A stretch of 64,000 nucleotides of DNA from the NCBI GenBank assembly GCA_018296165.2, contig JACKQL020000139.1, forward strand, positions 43,370-107,369. Reading direction: 5' to 3'. Each line of letters opens with the position of its first letter. Position 1 is the first letter of the stretch. This DNA is from Termitomyces sp. T153 (Eukaryota > Basidiomycota > Agaricomycetes > Agaricales > Lyophyllaceae). Shown in pieces: positions 10,753 to 22,956 of this stretch. The notes below the pieces were generated by a model. It did no database searches. It was not told the DNA's origin and saw only the letters and a program-made list of their open reading frames with translations. Both the position numbers and the translations under genes were made by a program.

Positions 10753-12847
10753 TGAGGCAGTGACAAATCACCACCATATTACTGAGGTTATTGACTTGCA
10801 TAGGCAGAATATGCAGCCTATGCAGGGAGAACATGTAGGAAGTGAATGCCTCAAACTTCCCTACTTCCCAATGGTAGTCCTCAACCATGTCTCCATAGAG
10901 TTAAAGTTGAGCTGTGACCATAGCAAATGGCCTCATATAAGCTGTTCATATGTGTAGTGAGGTTGGGGCAAAGGTGTATTGTGCCCACACATCAATGTTG
11001 CAGTGATGGCTGATTGGAACTTGATTAAGTCCTGCTCCTTGGGTGTTGTTATCTGTATGGCCAAGCATGGCCAATAATATAAAAGGCAAGGAAACTGATT
11101 GCCAATGACAGTCCCTCTTTGGCAGAGGAATTTCCAACTCCTGAGGGGTCAGCTCCATTACTTGGTGCATAGTGTGGTCCCTCCTGTCTGGGGTCATAAA
11201 GAAGGAGATTCAATGGAACTTCTGAGAAGGAGAGTGACATGTACCTGCTCCCTCATAATAATGTGAGCATGGTGCTCATGAATGACTGACAAATCAGCTT
11301 TAGCTGTTCTAAGTTCATCAGCATCTCTTGAGGAGCCCATCTGTATAATTGTTCATAACATGGAGAGATATGTGAAACCCTTGCCATTTTGGTTGAGCAG
11401 GTGAAGGCTTCCTTGTCACTAACAAAGACTGCATTGGTTGTTGGAGACCAATACAAGTTGGGGTGTAAGATCTCCCTAAAGTCATTGTGGTGCTTAAAGC
11501 ACCCTTGCACTAGCATGGTTTCTCAGCCATCTGGAAGGCACCTGGGCACTGTATCATTCAATTGCTTAAGGTCCATCTTGGACCTCTCAGTCTCAATAGC
11601 TAATAGCTACTGGGGATTAGCATTGTGCTTCTTCCTGCAACAACCCTCTGTATTGTTGTCATTGGAGTCTCCAATAATCACCTCTTAGACAAGGCAATGT
11701 CATCATCATTGCTCTTCAAGTCTGAGGCAGCTGCTATGCCAGCTACAGCTTGAGAAGCTTGCACTTGTGTGACAAAGAACTCTTCATCACAAGGGTCCCA
11801 CTGCACTGTAGGAATGTACTCATGGGACAGAGTGGCAGGGATGGTATAAGTCCTCAGCTTGAGGACCTCAATCATTTCCTCCTCTGCATCCTGTGGCATG
11901 TTTGCTGTAAAAGCCACTTGAGTGGCAACAACCACAGAGTTGTCTGCCAGTACTGCTGACATAGCTGGCTTTACCAAGCTAGCCTTAGCAAGTGCTGGTC
12001 TTGAGAGTCCTGCTGCAGCCTAAAGTGCCCCAAAGTCTGGGCACATGTCCATCAGCCAGTCTTCACCAGTGGGTACTTGATCATTGTAGGGCACCAGGGG
12101 TGCCCTTGGAGTTGAGGATCCCTCAACAAACACAGAAGGCTCATTGCAAGCCTTCTTTGCCTCTGAAAGCTGAGGAGAAGATGCTACATGCTTCCCCTTC
12201 ACTAGTGCTGATTGGAAAAGGTCTCATCCCTCTGATTTCAAACAACATCAAGTTTGTTCAGAACTTAGCATAGTGCTAATTGAACTACTGAATTCTCAAA
12301 GACATCAGATTCAACATCCTCTGGAACTGCAGCATCATGTAGACATTGGAGGAGGTGAACAATCTACTCATCCATAGTTGATGAGATCTTGCAGTCCTTT
12401 GCTTTGCCTTTGCCCTTCTCCTTGGCAAAAAAGCATTGCTCAACTGTCTTCCAGGCAGTTGATGAGGAGATATCACCCTCCTATGCTAGTATAGATGGCA
12501 ACAGTGCTGTCACCTTCCCTTTTTCTTTGTTAGCTGTGGTGGCCATTGGATGCTCCAATGCACTTGACAATGAAAATGATGCATTTGACAGATGCACTGC
12601 AGTAGGCAATGGGGGGTATAACCACTAAGGAGGGGCCAACAACTGCATCATAGTGATATGGTTGCCTCAATCAGCTGGTAAAAAGCAAGAAAATAAAGAC
12701 CTAGAAATCCTTGAGCTGAAAACTGTAGGCAAGGGGCTTACCAAGATCCCAAATACATCCCTGCAACCTGCAGCCAGCCCAGTGAAACCCTGCACAATGA
12801 TGTTGAATAGGAGGCCAGGTCATGCATCAAGGTATAACATGGTGCAC
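10753..12847 (-). pseudogene. Decayed minus-strand coding region, family unknown (E)
   Basis: Several same-strand segments look like real protein with occasional stops: KTVEQCFFAKEKGKGKAKD (about 12390-12450), a 180-residue acidic stretch at 11678-12202 broken only by a TAG, and DFREILHPNLYWSPTTNAVF...MARVSHISPCYEQ (11300-11480) followed by 11049-11240. I do not recognise a domain. Lengths and clustering suggest one gene of about 2 kb reading leftward. It may be the tail of the gene beginning at 14116, interrupted by the LTR-4-like sequence at 12848. It could be retroelement gag or a captured host gene. Confidence 0.4.
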
Positions 12848-13430
12848 TGATAGCTGCTCAGAGTGGTCACAGATCAATGATCTGTGATCATCTATCAAAC
12901 CTTCTGCAAATAAGATCATTTTGTTATTTGCAAAAAGAGAAAAAGAAACCTTGCCATGCACTGTATTGAGCAAGTTGCCACCCTACAAAGGTCAACCAAA
13001 GGTGTCACAAGGAGCCCCTAGCTGCCAATAGCAGAGAAGAAGCAAACCAAGGAGAGGCTTAGCTGAGGCTGGCTAAACCCTATACTCTTGACCAGTTGAG
13101 AGCATGCCAAGTGTGTGCCAGCACTCCAGGAAGGAATTGGTGCCCAGTGTATGTGTTAATAAGGCATATAATTACACCATTACCAAGAAGGTCCATGCAC
13201 ACTGAGGAAAGTATAGATGGAGGAAGATTTGGGGGACTTTTGGGCAAGCAAGTAGTTGCCATGGCCCAGACATTCCCAGGGAGCAGATCTCTTAGGCTTA
13301 GGAGCTTCTATTTACTTTGAGAACACTATTTAATATACTATTTGAGCCATATTCATTAGCTTTGAAACTGTCTCACTCTTTTGAATTGAAATCAATTAAT
13401 CTATTAAAACAATTGTTATTGGAAGGGAGT
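12848..13430 (+). mobile_element. Decayed LTR-4-like solo LTR
   Basis: It is collinear with the LTR of element I at about 57161-57780. Shared landmarks are GTGGTCACAGATCAA near the start, CCCAGGGAGC followed by CTTAGGCTTAGGAG, then TATTTGAGCCATATTCATTAG, AACTGTCTCA and ATCAATTAATCT. CpG sites of the 57-kb copy appear as TG or CA here. Ends are approximate and no target duplication was found. Confidence 0.4.
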
Positions 13431-13527
13431 TTAGTATAAAAGAGCCCTGAACTCTTGCAGATCTAAGTACAACAAGTTGGCCAAGTCTATAAAACTTCAT
13501 GCCAATAAGTTAAACTTTGATTTCCCA

Positions 13528-14116
13528 TCAATAGCTGTAATAGACTCTGAGCCATTGTTGTCCACCTCTATTACCTCTGAGGATGGTGGTGCAGGGACTG
13601 AGATCCCTACTTGTGGTGAGACTGTGGCAGGTCATTGTTGACCTGCTATGCCCATTGTTTAGTTGGGTCCAGCCACTGAAGCTGGGACCACAAAGTACTG
13701 TGGCACTATATATTGTTAGAACTCCTGAGACCACACAGGCTGTGTGGCTCACAGAGTACTCAAAGTTCACTAGTGGAGGCATCTTGGGTCCTCCATGTTC
13801 TCTTCCCACTCTGCCATGTTGCAGGGGCACATGACATCCCCTGCATTGGCAATTGCTGTATTGCCATGGCATAGCTTGGCAGGGCCACATTTCCTGGCAC
13901 TACTGCTGGTCCTTCTCCCATGAGCATTGTGTCTTGTAGGGCAGTTCTCCTCATTGTTGAAGGCACTACATCCTCTGGCACCAAGCCTGCTCCTAACAAC
14001 TCAAAACCTGGGGGTACTCTACCTTCCAGTACCTCCTCTTCTTGAGCTCTGACCAGAGCTCACTGACTAATCTGATCCATGTCCACCTTGCCAGGTCTCT
14101 TCTTTTTCTTGCCCAT
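13528..14116 (-). pseudogene. Unknown minus-strand ORF start, MGKKKKRPGKVDMDQ
   Basis: An ATG at 14116 opens a lysine-rich N-terminus followed, after one stop, by PGFELLGAGLVPEDVVPSTMRR and GEGPAVVPGNVALPSYAMAIQQ, then decays. It starts 170 bases beyond the chromodomain end of element D and in the same direction. It may be an extra downstream ORF of D or the gag of another element. The segment at 10753-12847 could be its continuation. No domain recognised. Confidence 0.35.
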
Positions 14117-14289
14117 TAAGCAAGGAGTACTCTGACACTGTGTTGGTGCATCACACCAACATGGTAATAAAAGACAAGAAGTAGTTGACTTTGCAGCCAG
14201 CCAAAAAAATTGGCTGACATAGTATTTGATGGCCCCTCATAGCTTATGGACTAAGTCAACTTGACTTTGTCTGTCTAGCTAGCTGTGCA

Positions 14290-14768
14290 GGGTGCCATAT
14301 GCCTTGCAGCTCTAGCTATTGGTCAAGGGCCTCTAAGTCCTTGCAAGTCACCAGGGACTCCCAAGTAGTATCCTCAAGACTCCACCAAACCTCAAATTCA
14401 AGGTTTGTCCCTTTCCATCAATGATGTATCAGGTCAGCCATAAACTATTTCTGCTCATCTGGTATGCCAAAGTTGTACAGCTTTGGCATCACCCAATTAG
14501 GGAACAGCATGTCATTGCTGGTTCTATATGGTTGCAATAGCAACATATGGAACTTAAGATGTATCCTTTGTTTCTGAAGTGCCATTGGCAACTCCAACAC
14601 ATAATTGGAGGTCTCATTATAGGCCTCCAAAATTTTGTATAGCCCAACCCACTTTGGGCAGAGCTTTCTAGCTCTATCTTTTGGGAGGTTGAGATTTTTA
14701 GTATAAAGGTACACCAGCACACCTTTCTCCAACTCTGGATCTGGTTGATAATGCAAATTAGTGGTACA
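14290..14768 (-). pseudogene. Element D: integrase C-terminus and chromodomain
   Basis: LVYLYTKNLNLPKDRARKLCPKW (about 14640-14710) and RIHLKFHMLLLQPYRTSNDMLFPN (about 14500-14570) are hallmark C-terminal integrase motifs of agaricomycete gypsy elements. They are followed beyond a stop by a chromodomain reading LIHH-WKGQTL, W-SLEDTTWESL and LEALDQ (about 14320-14450). Chromoviruses use this domain to direct integration to modified chromatin. Stops and one frame change make it a pseudogene. The integrase is split from its core (17298 onward) by an inserted segment. Confidence 0.8.
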
Positions 14769-15106
14769 TGTTTGGAAAATGCTGATGAACCTGCTAGTTT
14801 CCATATGCAAATACAATGAGTAGTAGACAATAGGTACCAGAGTTGTTATGACCTCTAATATCAATCTGAATGGGATAGGCTCCTTCTGTCTCTTTGGGCT
14901 TGCACAAGGCAACTACTGATTATGAGTTTGGGATAAAGGTATTAAGAAATACCATGCTTTGCTTCAATTCAGGAAAATGCCAGATAAAGGGAGTATATTT
15001 GTATACAGCAATGGGGGATGGGACATGGTGTATGAAGTACAGAGTTTGAGGGATCCTGGGTGAGTGCACACAGCTGCTCAGGGTGCTACACAGGCTGAGC
15101 CACACA

Positions 15107-15200
15107 GGCAAGATAGTCACACAGACAGAAAAGCCATACAGGCAGAAAAGCCATACAGGCAGAAAAGCCATACAGGCAGAAAAGCCACACAAGCAAAGCA
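15107..15200. repeat. 17-bp minisatellite
   Basis: About five tandem copies of a unit close to ACAGGCAGAAAAGCCAT, nearly perfect in the centre and decayed at both ends. It lies within the insertion in element D. Confidence 0.8.
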
Positions 15201-15350
15201 AGGAATCCTGGCAGAGACCTTAGTACAATGGCACAGCACCACACAGAAGTCCTGAGTCACACACAGAAAGCTATCTGAGCATGAACTTGCTTGCCTTTGA
15301 TTACACACAGAAAAGGAGAATGTGGGGTAGTCAAAACTCGCATTTGTTGC

Positions 15351-16500
15351 TGTCACGACCCATTCCCTGGACCCCCATACATCACCCGACAAACCCCTGT
15401 CCCCCCAGAACCTCCCCCGATGCTTTGTCAAACTTTCCCAGCACTCTGCGCCTACTCCGGCTAACTCTGATGCATTTTTGGCTAACTCCGATGGCCCCCT
15501 GGCCAACTCCAATGTCTTCCCCGCAGCTGCTGGCGCTTCCCCTGGACTTCCTGAGCCCCTGGAACCACTCCCCCGCCATGCCTGACCCCATTACATGTCA
15601 TCGACTTGACACCCTGGCTCCCCCAACTTACCCTGGAGTATCACAACAACCCCAGAACAGACCATGTTAACAATTGATCCCATCAACATATCAACATGGC
15701 CTGCCCTCTGGTTGTAACTGACACCTGTTGACTCCGTTGAGCTCTGCCAAGCCCCACCACCATAGCCAACGTTTCCAGAGCTCTTCAGTAGTCAGTATAT
15801 AAGACGTAGAGTAGCTCCTCATACTCTAGTCTTGAGATTACCTACTTATCTACCTACCTGCCTTTCCTGATGTGTTCCTGATTGTTTCTTCTGGTGTTTT
15901 GTGTTCTGTGTCTCATTTTCCTTATTCTCAGTCTCCCAGTCTTATCTCATCTCTATTCCGTTATCTTTTCATTATCATTCTGTGTCTCTGCCTCAATCTA
16001 TTCTCATTCTTGTCTCATCTCCATCTCATTTAGTTTGACTCTGTCTCGTCTTGTTTGATTCAGTCTATTGTGTTCAAGTCCTCTTGACCATAACGTCCTC
16101 ATGAACTCCGCAGTTATGATTACAAACCTCTGACACTCCTTTACCAACTCTGGACCCTGCTACACGCTTGGCTCTGAACACCATCAATCCCCATTGATCC
16201 CCCGTCAGAACTCCGGCTCTGCTCCTGTCATCTGCATAGCCTCTGCCTCCTCTGCACCCACAATACTCACACATGGACTTATGCCTGAACCCCACCAAGC
16301 CCGTCCCCCATCCCCACAAATCATCCTCTACTCCTCCAGACCTCCCCAGACTTGCTCAGACCAATCTCCACTAACTATCCTCACAAGTCCCCAATGTTTG
16401 GAACACCTCCAAGTGCCTGGTTGTCAGTGCAGGGAATCACGTCTGCCTAGTAAGGACTTGCCCAGTGTAGCTGAGCCCCCATGGTCAGCGGAACCCAACA
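15351..16500 (+). mobile_element. Solo LTR-1 with perfect target duplication GTTGC
   Basis: It starts TGTCACGACCC and ends GGAACCCAACA. It is flanked on both sides by GTTGC (15346-15350 and 16501-16505), so it is a bona fide solo LTR left by LTR-LTR recombination. Length is 1150 bp. A TATATAA box lies at about 15797 with a pyrimidine-rich downstream leader. It is nearly identical to the inverted copy at 26092-27241. Confidence 0.92.
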
Positions 16501-17297
16501 GTTGCACTATGATATGTACTAAATATGAGAATATGCTAGTATGTCAAGGGGCATGATATACACTTGGCAATCTGGCTATTGTAGGATATAGGATATTAAG
16601 TGTCTGGACTGCTAGGCAAAGGGCACTCAGCTCTGCCCATATGGTTTCTTGTTCAAATAAATCTGTTCTAGACTAAGGACTTTCTATTCTGAGGTTCTGC
16701 ACATTCCTCTTGGGGTGCCTTAGGTTCTAGGTCATCTCCCAAGGCTCTAGCACTGGTATCTGGATGACTCAGTGGTCAAATCCTTGCACCACAACTAGCT
16801 GCCAACATTCCAGTCTCCACTGCTTATATGGAAAGCTTATTTCCTGTGATCTGATAGCTTTCAGCCTAAGCTTCAACATTCTAGTCCAAACTTCTCCAAA
16901 GCCCTGAGGTTAGGCAAGCCGTGCCTGATCCCTGATACTACCTTTGTCTGATCATGAACAATTGTGCATCCCCAAAGGTCTCTGATCTGGTAGTTGCAAA
17001 TCTCTCCAAAGTCATTCTCTGTGTCTGTTTTGTCCTGCTAGTGTATGCTCCTCAATATGCTCTTCATAGCCTTCAGTAGTATAGCCTGTAACCTTTATAT
17101 ACTTGGTAATTACACAGCTCCATCTGATGCAGGGATATTTGAATACCACCTCCATTCCCAGCATGCATGCTTGGTTGTCACTACAATTGGGATGACTATA
17201 GCTGCAGAGTTACAACTATAATGATATTTCATATCTGTTCTAATAGTTGGTAATGAGTTCAATAATATAGTATTATTTGCAAAATTAATGCATGAAC

Positions 17298-18335
17298 AGG
17301 TATACACCATATCAACATGTGCCTCAATCATCATGTTGTGTGTGGCAGCCAAGTTCTCTAGAGCTTGGTGCATGAACTGCCTGATTCCTCTGCAAATCAC
17401 AGAGTCTGACCAAATCTCTCATATCATTGATGGCATGTACCCACCATTCAATTCAAATGGTGCATACTTGTTGTCTCAGATACATTTGCATTAATTGCAA
17501 ATTTGGTTAAGTCTATTTGACCTTGCCAATCCTTCTGATCTGGGCACACTACAATGTGCAAGATCTAACTGATGTTCCTATTGGCATGCTCATTCTGCCC
17601 ATCCATTTGCATGTGAATGAGGTAGACATTAGGAGCTGTGCTCCTAACATGTTATATAGTTCATACCATCATTTTGACATAAACTTGGGATCTCTGTTGC
17701 TAACAGTAGAGCTTGGAAGACTATGGAGTCTCACAACCTCTCACATATAAATCCATGACAACCATGATGCTGTCATAGTCATGTGCATAGGTATTAAGTG
17801 CACTATGCTTGTCATGCAACAGATAACTACCCATAGGTAGTCATGCTCCTTAGACTCAGGGAATGGACCTATGAAGTCAATACCTATCAAGTCCCAAGGC
17901 TTCACTGGCATAGATAGAGAATGTAGTTTCCCTGAAGGGAGCTGGTTGCTCCCTTTTGCCTGCTGACACAATTGGCATGTGGTGCAGAACACCTGCATAT
18001 TTGAAACCACAGTTGACCACCAGTACCAACAACAGATATATTCCCTCATTCTCTGGGAAACAAAATGCCCAACCACACCATGTGCTTGGTCAAGTAACTT
18101 GGTCACCACTTCCTGTTCACAAGGTATACACAACACCTTGTAACTCATGAGGGTTAGTGGTCCAGATGAGCTTGTCCACCAATCTGAAGGACTTATAGTC
18201 CTTTGGCTGACTCATCATCTCTGCAAAGAGCTTGTCTTTGCTATAGAGGACTTGAATCTGATAGAGAAACTCTTTGTCAGACCAATCCTGTGGTTGAGGT
18301 GCATTGGCCATTCCAAGAATGGCCTTGCCCAGCAT
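17298..18335 (-). pseudogene. Element D: integrase zinc finger and catalytic core
   Basis: The zinc-binding HHCC domain reads AHGVVGHF...WYWWSTV...CTTCQLCQQ (18000-18110). The core follows: PWDLIGIDFIGPF with the first Asp, HDYLWVVICCMTSIVHLIP, then in a shifted frame VSDRDPKFMSKWW with the second Asp, LLMSTSFHMQMDGQNEHANRN with the Glu, and PFELNGGYMP (17430-17740). An upstream block PQPQDWSDKEFLYQ at 18250-18335 belongs to the linker before integrase. Frame changes and stops make it inactive. Confidence 0.75.
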
Positions 18336-19544
18336 CAGATCATCCTGACCTTCAGGGCTTGCTAAGCCCTATTGAGCTTGGACTAACCCATCTATGTTGT
18401 CATTACTGTTGGCAAGAACCTGTGCTTCCACATCACACAGTTCAAGACAATCCCACACTTGTCAGCTTCTATGGCTTGGTCTATTGCAGAGTGCACAAAT
18501 CTGATCCAGCTGAGCCTGCATATCCTGCAGATGCATAGGAGGCAAGTAATCCCCCTCTAGGTGAATTCACACATCTGCATATACATAGTTGTAGACATGG
18601 TGCATGTCTCAAGAAGAGTCACTTTCAAAGTAGCAAGATAAACAATCTGCTACCTTATTGAGCTCTCCTTTGATATATGTAATGTCAAAATGACATTGCA
18701 ATACTTGACAGAAACCTTCATGGACACCCTGGCCCCATAGTTCACTATGGAATGTCTTCCAATCATTCCTAGCTGCAGGGTGATTGGTGAGGCCAATGGG
18801 CAGGCAGCACTTGCCAGTCCATGGCATCCTTTGCCACCATCATCTGTACCTTGAGCATGCAAACTTCATTACTAGGTTCTTGCACACTATGCTTGGTAGC
18901 AAGGATTTCAGTGAGGGCAAATAATCCCTCACTCTCACTGCCCTGAGTATAGTACTTGTTTTTGTACATCTCTAACTCAATGTACACCTCATCCTTAGCC
19001 TGAGTCCCATCAGACTCATCCACTTGTTTGTTGTTAATGTCACCAAAATTCTTGTCCTGCTCATCATTGGTGTCTTCCATATCCAAGGGAATGGCAGTGT
19101 GTGCTATTTATACAGACATGTGAGGAGCTAGTTTATCTGGCTCTCTGCATTTTCAGGCAAAGTGACCAACTTTCTCACACTTGTAATAGGTAGCAGATTG
19201 TCTAGTATCTTTGCCTAGTTGGCCCAATGCTATGAGCAACACATTCTTCCCCATGGCAAGATGTTTCCTCACTGCCTGCACTGCTCTAGAAGGTCAAGAA
19301 AGGCCTTGATCCATACTGAACCAAAGAGGCACTGGCTTCATCATCCCCATCATTGCTGGCATCAGATCTGTCCTGGTCATTGTTGGCTTGTGGCTCATCT
19401 TCCTCATCTTCATCATTGATAAACTTGGCACTCTTACATGTGGGGTCTGCTAGCAGTTGCAATGTCTTCTGCTTCTTAGACCACAGCCTTTTGTTGCCCT
19501 TTGTCCTCATGACTGTGATTTCCATTTCCTTCAAATGATGATCC
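18336..19544 (-). pseudogene. Element D: decayed pol upstream of integrase
   Basis: DITYIKGELNKVADCLSCYFE (18610-18690) is the end of the RNase H/linker region of gypsy pol (compare IKGxxNxVADxLSRY). Further upstream are acidic segments (18769-19086 and 19286-19534, rich in Asp/Glu) that I cannot place. A clear reverse transcriptase or gag is not seen because the element is cut at 19544 by element H. No TGA-free frame exceeds about 100 codons. Confidence 0.5.
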
Positions 19545-20452
19545 TGTCAGGGGACTTCCATTTCCAACCTCTGTGACTGGTTCCAGCACCTCTGCAGCTT
19601 GTTCAACATCTCCAGGGCTCTTTCTAGAATCCTGGAGATCTCCAGAGAACTGTGGAGTTCTCTGTATTACCTCAGCAATCATTGCCCTAGAGTTAGGAGC
19701 AGCTCCAGTCTTCTGTACAGTAGTTCCCATGCCTCTGCTGCCCGCTGATGTGCTGTGCCAAGCAGCAGGGATTCTTAGACTTGTTCTCTTTGGATTCCCC
19801 TCTGCTAGGTGATTAGTTACTGATTGTATCATTGTCTACTCTGCTAATATACTTTGGATTCCCCTCTGCTAGCTGTGTGACTCCAATCTGCCACTCTGGA
19901 GGTTGCCTTTACAGCAGAACAAGTCTCCTAAAACTGGTCTGGAAGCCCCTCATAGCCACAAGGAAGCTCCAAACTGCTATCCATTGCTTCCCCACCAGGA
20001 TTAAACACCACAGAGTTCTATGTCTCAGCTTGCCAACCCAGACACACCCTCAGAGGCCCTGGCTCCACAGGACTCACCTGGACTCGCCTGCTACACTTAG
20101 AAACCCAGGTGCAATTAACACAATCATCTCTCACCCACCATACTGCCAAACTCTCTACCCTCCATCAAATGACAGATCTTATCTCCCAATTACTCCAGGC
20201 ATTGCTCAAACACCTAACCCCTAACTCTGCCCCTCCCATGGCTGTGGAACCAGCCCCAACCCCCTCTGCACCTGTCTCCAAAGCTCCAGTGACCCTATGG
20301 CTATGGATTCTGCATCTGGCACTACCAGATGCATATGATGGTGCCCACTCTGGTGAGAAGCAATTCCTGCAGTTCTGCCTCACCTATATCCACCTCAGTA
20401 GGGATGCCTTTGACTCTGATGCATTGAAAATAGCCTGGGTGCTGTTGTATAT
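19545..20452 (+). mobile_element. Element H: truncated LTR-2 gypsy element (5' LTR plus gag start)
   Basis: An LTR-2 (19545-19913, 369 bp, TGTCAGGGGACTTCC to CCTTTACA) is followed by the same leader as elements A and F (GCAGAACAAGTCTCC) and a gag start at 20020 (MSQLANPDTPSEA). Gag runs to DSDALKIAWVLLY at 20452, where repeat R interrupts it. The rest of the element is absent from the window. Confidence 0.8.
20020..20452 (+). pseudogene. Element H gag N-terminal fragment
   Basis: It shares LTQSSLTHHTAKLSTLHQMTD and LPDAYDGAHSGEKQFLQFCLTYIHLSRDAF with the gags of A and F. A frame change follows the first 16 codons. Truncation at 20452 removes the capsid C-terminal half and the zinc knuckle. 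Confidence 0.75.
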
Positions 20453-20928
20453 TGGATGTCAGTATAGTAACCAAGTATACATACACAATGTCAATATAAT
20501 GCATAAAAATTGTCAATCACAAGAAAAGAGCATTTCCAACATCAATACCTGAAGTGTAGACACCATTCAAGTAGGTTTGTAAGCTAGACAGGAAAAATGA
20601 TAAGTAAGAAATCACATGGCTTTTAATATATCCATTTTTGAAAGAAGGTCTTATTGTTGCCAGGGAATGTTGCTAGCAATTGTTGCTAAAGAAAGTCTTG
20701 GCCTGATTGTTCTAGACCTAAGGGCCAGACTCCATGTGATGATGCTTGTGATTCAGAAGTCTTGTGGTCACTAAAATCTTGTGCAAAGGCTACATTGTTC
20801 TAGACCTTGGGGCTAGACCCCACATGATAAATGTTGTGACTTGTGCATGGTCATGTGCAATATAATCAGATGTTGTCCAATCAGAAAGGCTAAAAATGGT
20901 GCTCAGTGATAATTAGGTCTTATCACTG
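20453..20928 (+). repeat. Dispersed repeat R, copy 2
   Basis: A 476-bp copy inserted in the gag of element H, inverse to 9240-9718. It has the same two ends (GGATGTCAGTA, CTTATCACTG). No coding sequence. Confidence 0.65.
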
Positions 20929-21021
20929 TACACTCAGCATGCATGAAGGCCAGTGTATCTAGTTTTGTGGTGCCTGCCATTATGGTTAGCTGGTTGTTAG
21001 GATGTAAATATGACAAGATAT
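20929..21021. other. Pre-insertion sequence left of element A
   Basis: This 93-bp stretch ends in GATAT, the left target duplication of A. The same pre-insertion sequence resumes at 40064. I see no feature in it. Confidence 0.6.
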
Positions 21022-21391
21022 TGTCAGGGGACTTCCTTTTCCAACCTCCATGACTAGTTCCAGCACCTCCACAGCTTGTCCAATGCCTCTGCAGCTCTTT
21101 CCAGCACTGTGGAGATTTCTGGAGCACTGTGGAGTTCTCTGTATTACCTCAGCAACCCTTGCCCTAGGGTTAGGAGTAACTCTGGTCACCTGTACAGTAG
21201 TTTCCATGCCTCCACCACCCACTGATGTGCCATGCTGAGCAGCAGGGATCCTTAGACTTGTTCTCTTTGGATTCTCCTCTGCTAGGTGATTAGTTACCAA
21301 TTTGTATCATTGTCTACTCTGCTAATATACTTTGAATTCCCCTCTGCTAGCTGCATGACTCCAATATGCTGCTCCAGAGGTTGCCCTTACA
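21022..21391 (+). mobile_element. Element A 5' LTR (LTR-2)
   Basis: It starts TGTCAGGGGACTTCC and ends GCCCTTACA. It is followed by GCAGAACAAGTCTCC, the shared leader of this family. Confidence 0.9.
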
Positions 21392-21497
21392 GCAGAACAA
21401 GTCTCCTAAAACTGGCCTAAAAGCCCTGCATAGCTGCAAGGAATCTCTGAGCCACTATCTGTCACTTCTCCATCAGGATTAAGCATCATGGAGTTCT

Positions 21498-22723
21498 ATG
21501 TCTCAGCCTGCCAACCCAGACACACCCTCAGAGGCCCCAGCCCCCACAGGACAAAGCCTGAACTTGCCTGCTCCACCTAGAGACCCAGGTGCAATTAACA
21601 CAATCATCTCTCATCCACCACACAACCAAACTCTCTACCCTCCATCAGACAATGGATCTCATCTCCCAATCCCTCCAGGCATTGCTAGAACACCTAAGCC
21701 CTAACTCCACCCCTCCCATGGCCAAGGAACCAACTCTGCCCGCTGTGGCATCTGCTCCAGCAGCTTCCAGTGACTCAGCAGCTGCGGATCCCTTATCCAG
21801 CGCTGCCAGATGCATATGATGGTGCTCATTCCAGCAGAGAGAGATTCCTACAGTCCTGCCTCACCTACATCCACCTCAGCAGGGACACTTTTGACTCTGA
21901 CACACTGAAAATAGCCTGGGTGCTGTCATACATGAAGATCAGATGTGCCTCCACTTATGTGCTGCAAGTTTTCTGCTGCCCCAGAGGTGTGGGGAGTTTC
22001 CCAGACTGGGCCGCCTTTGAGAAGGGCTTCCATACAGAGTTCTTTCCATTGGATCCTGCCAAGATGGCAGCACTAGCGCTGTGCAACAAGGAGCAGTACA
22101 GACAAGGAAAGCATACTTTGGATGAGTACATTGGCTCGTTCTGAGCCTTGGTCAAACAGACCACCTACTCCAATGGCCTCCAACTGTGCCTCACCTTCCA
22201 GGATGGCTTGCACCCTGCCTTGGTGGAATGCATTGACAACCTGGTGGAGGGTCACTCTGATGATGAAAAGATTGTGTCATGGTACAAGGTGGCCTGGGAC
22301 CAATGGCAGCTCATGGAGATCCAGAGAGAGCTCTGCTGCCCCCATTTTACACTGTGCCCCACTACAGTCAGCAACTTCCACCTCTACATGCCTACTCACC
22401 CAGTGCCAGCCCTCACTCCAGCTGCCCCTGCTGCTTGTCCCCTACCACCAGGGATCTCCATGGATGTGGACATGGCCCATCAACTCCACACAGCCCCACT
22501 ATTGTGTCAGAGATGCAAGAAGCCTGGGCACTTTGCATGGCACTGTCCCTTAGGCCTGGAGGTACGCTACCTTTTCACAACAGAGCAAGAGGAACTTCTC
22601 CTGCAGCTCCTGGCTGCAAAGAATGCTGCCAGAGCTCTGCTGCTAGACAAGCCTAAGCTGGAGTTGACTCTGGAGAAGGACAACATGTGTTCCTCACCTC
22701 TGAAGTTTGAGGGGAATTTTTAG
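21498..22723 (+). pseudogene. Element A gag
   Basis: The start MSQPANPDTPSEAPAP is followed by frame changes before 21770. From there one frame holds capsid-like FLQSCLTYIHLSRDTFDSD, SFPDWAAFEKGFHTEFFP and EQYRQGKHTLDEYIGSF, one TGA at 22142, then an intact CCHC zinc knuckle CQRCKKPGHFAWHC (about 22505-22546). The frame ends at 22723. Gag would package the element RNA in cytoplasmic particles. Confidence 0.85.
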
Positions 22724-22956
22724 TCAAGCAATAGATGAGGTGTACACCAATGTCACTGGGTGCTAACAGGTTCTCTTGTTTGTCAATAGAAGATGAAACT
22801 GCCTTTTCCAATGCCCTTCATTCTGAGATGGAAGAACCTTGAAGCCCCCCTCCAGACATACAAGTACTAACTCTGGAGTCCCTGCCAAGCTCTCCAACAC
22901 CTCTGAAGGTCCATTGGTGTGGCCCTGCTTGGGCATGTCAAATGCCCTGACAGTAT

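Larger units (their letters stand above)
14769..17297. mobile_element. Unassigned insertion inside element D integrase
   Basis: The integrase frame breaks at 17298 after EAHVDMVYTC and resumes at 14768 with TTNLHYQPDPELEKG. The flanks read GTACA and GTATA, consistent with a 5-bp duplication after one C-to-T change. Subtracting the solo LTR at 15351-16500 leaves about 1.4 kb without coding sequence, possibly a long solo LTR of another family. It contains a 17-bp minisatellite. Confidence 0.45.

Noticed and set aside
15107..15200. Possible CRISPR-like array of 17-bp repeats
   Set aside because: Units are directly adjacent without unique spacers and the genome is eukaryotic, so it is a minisatellite.
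16074..16319. Open frames in LTR-1 copies (also 26273-26518)
   Set aside because: They occur identically in two LTRs because the LTRs are near-identical; no domain, and stops occur in other copies.
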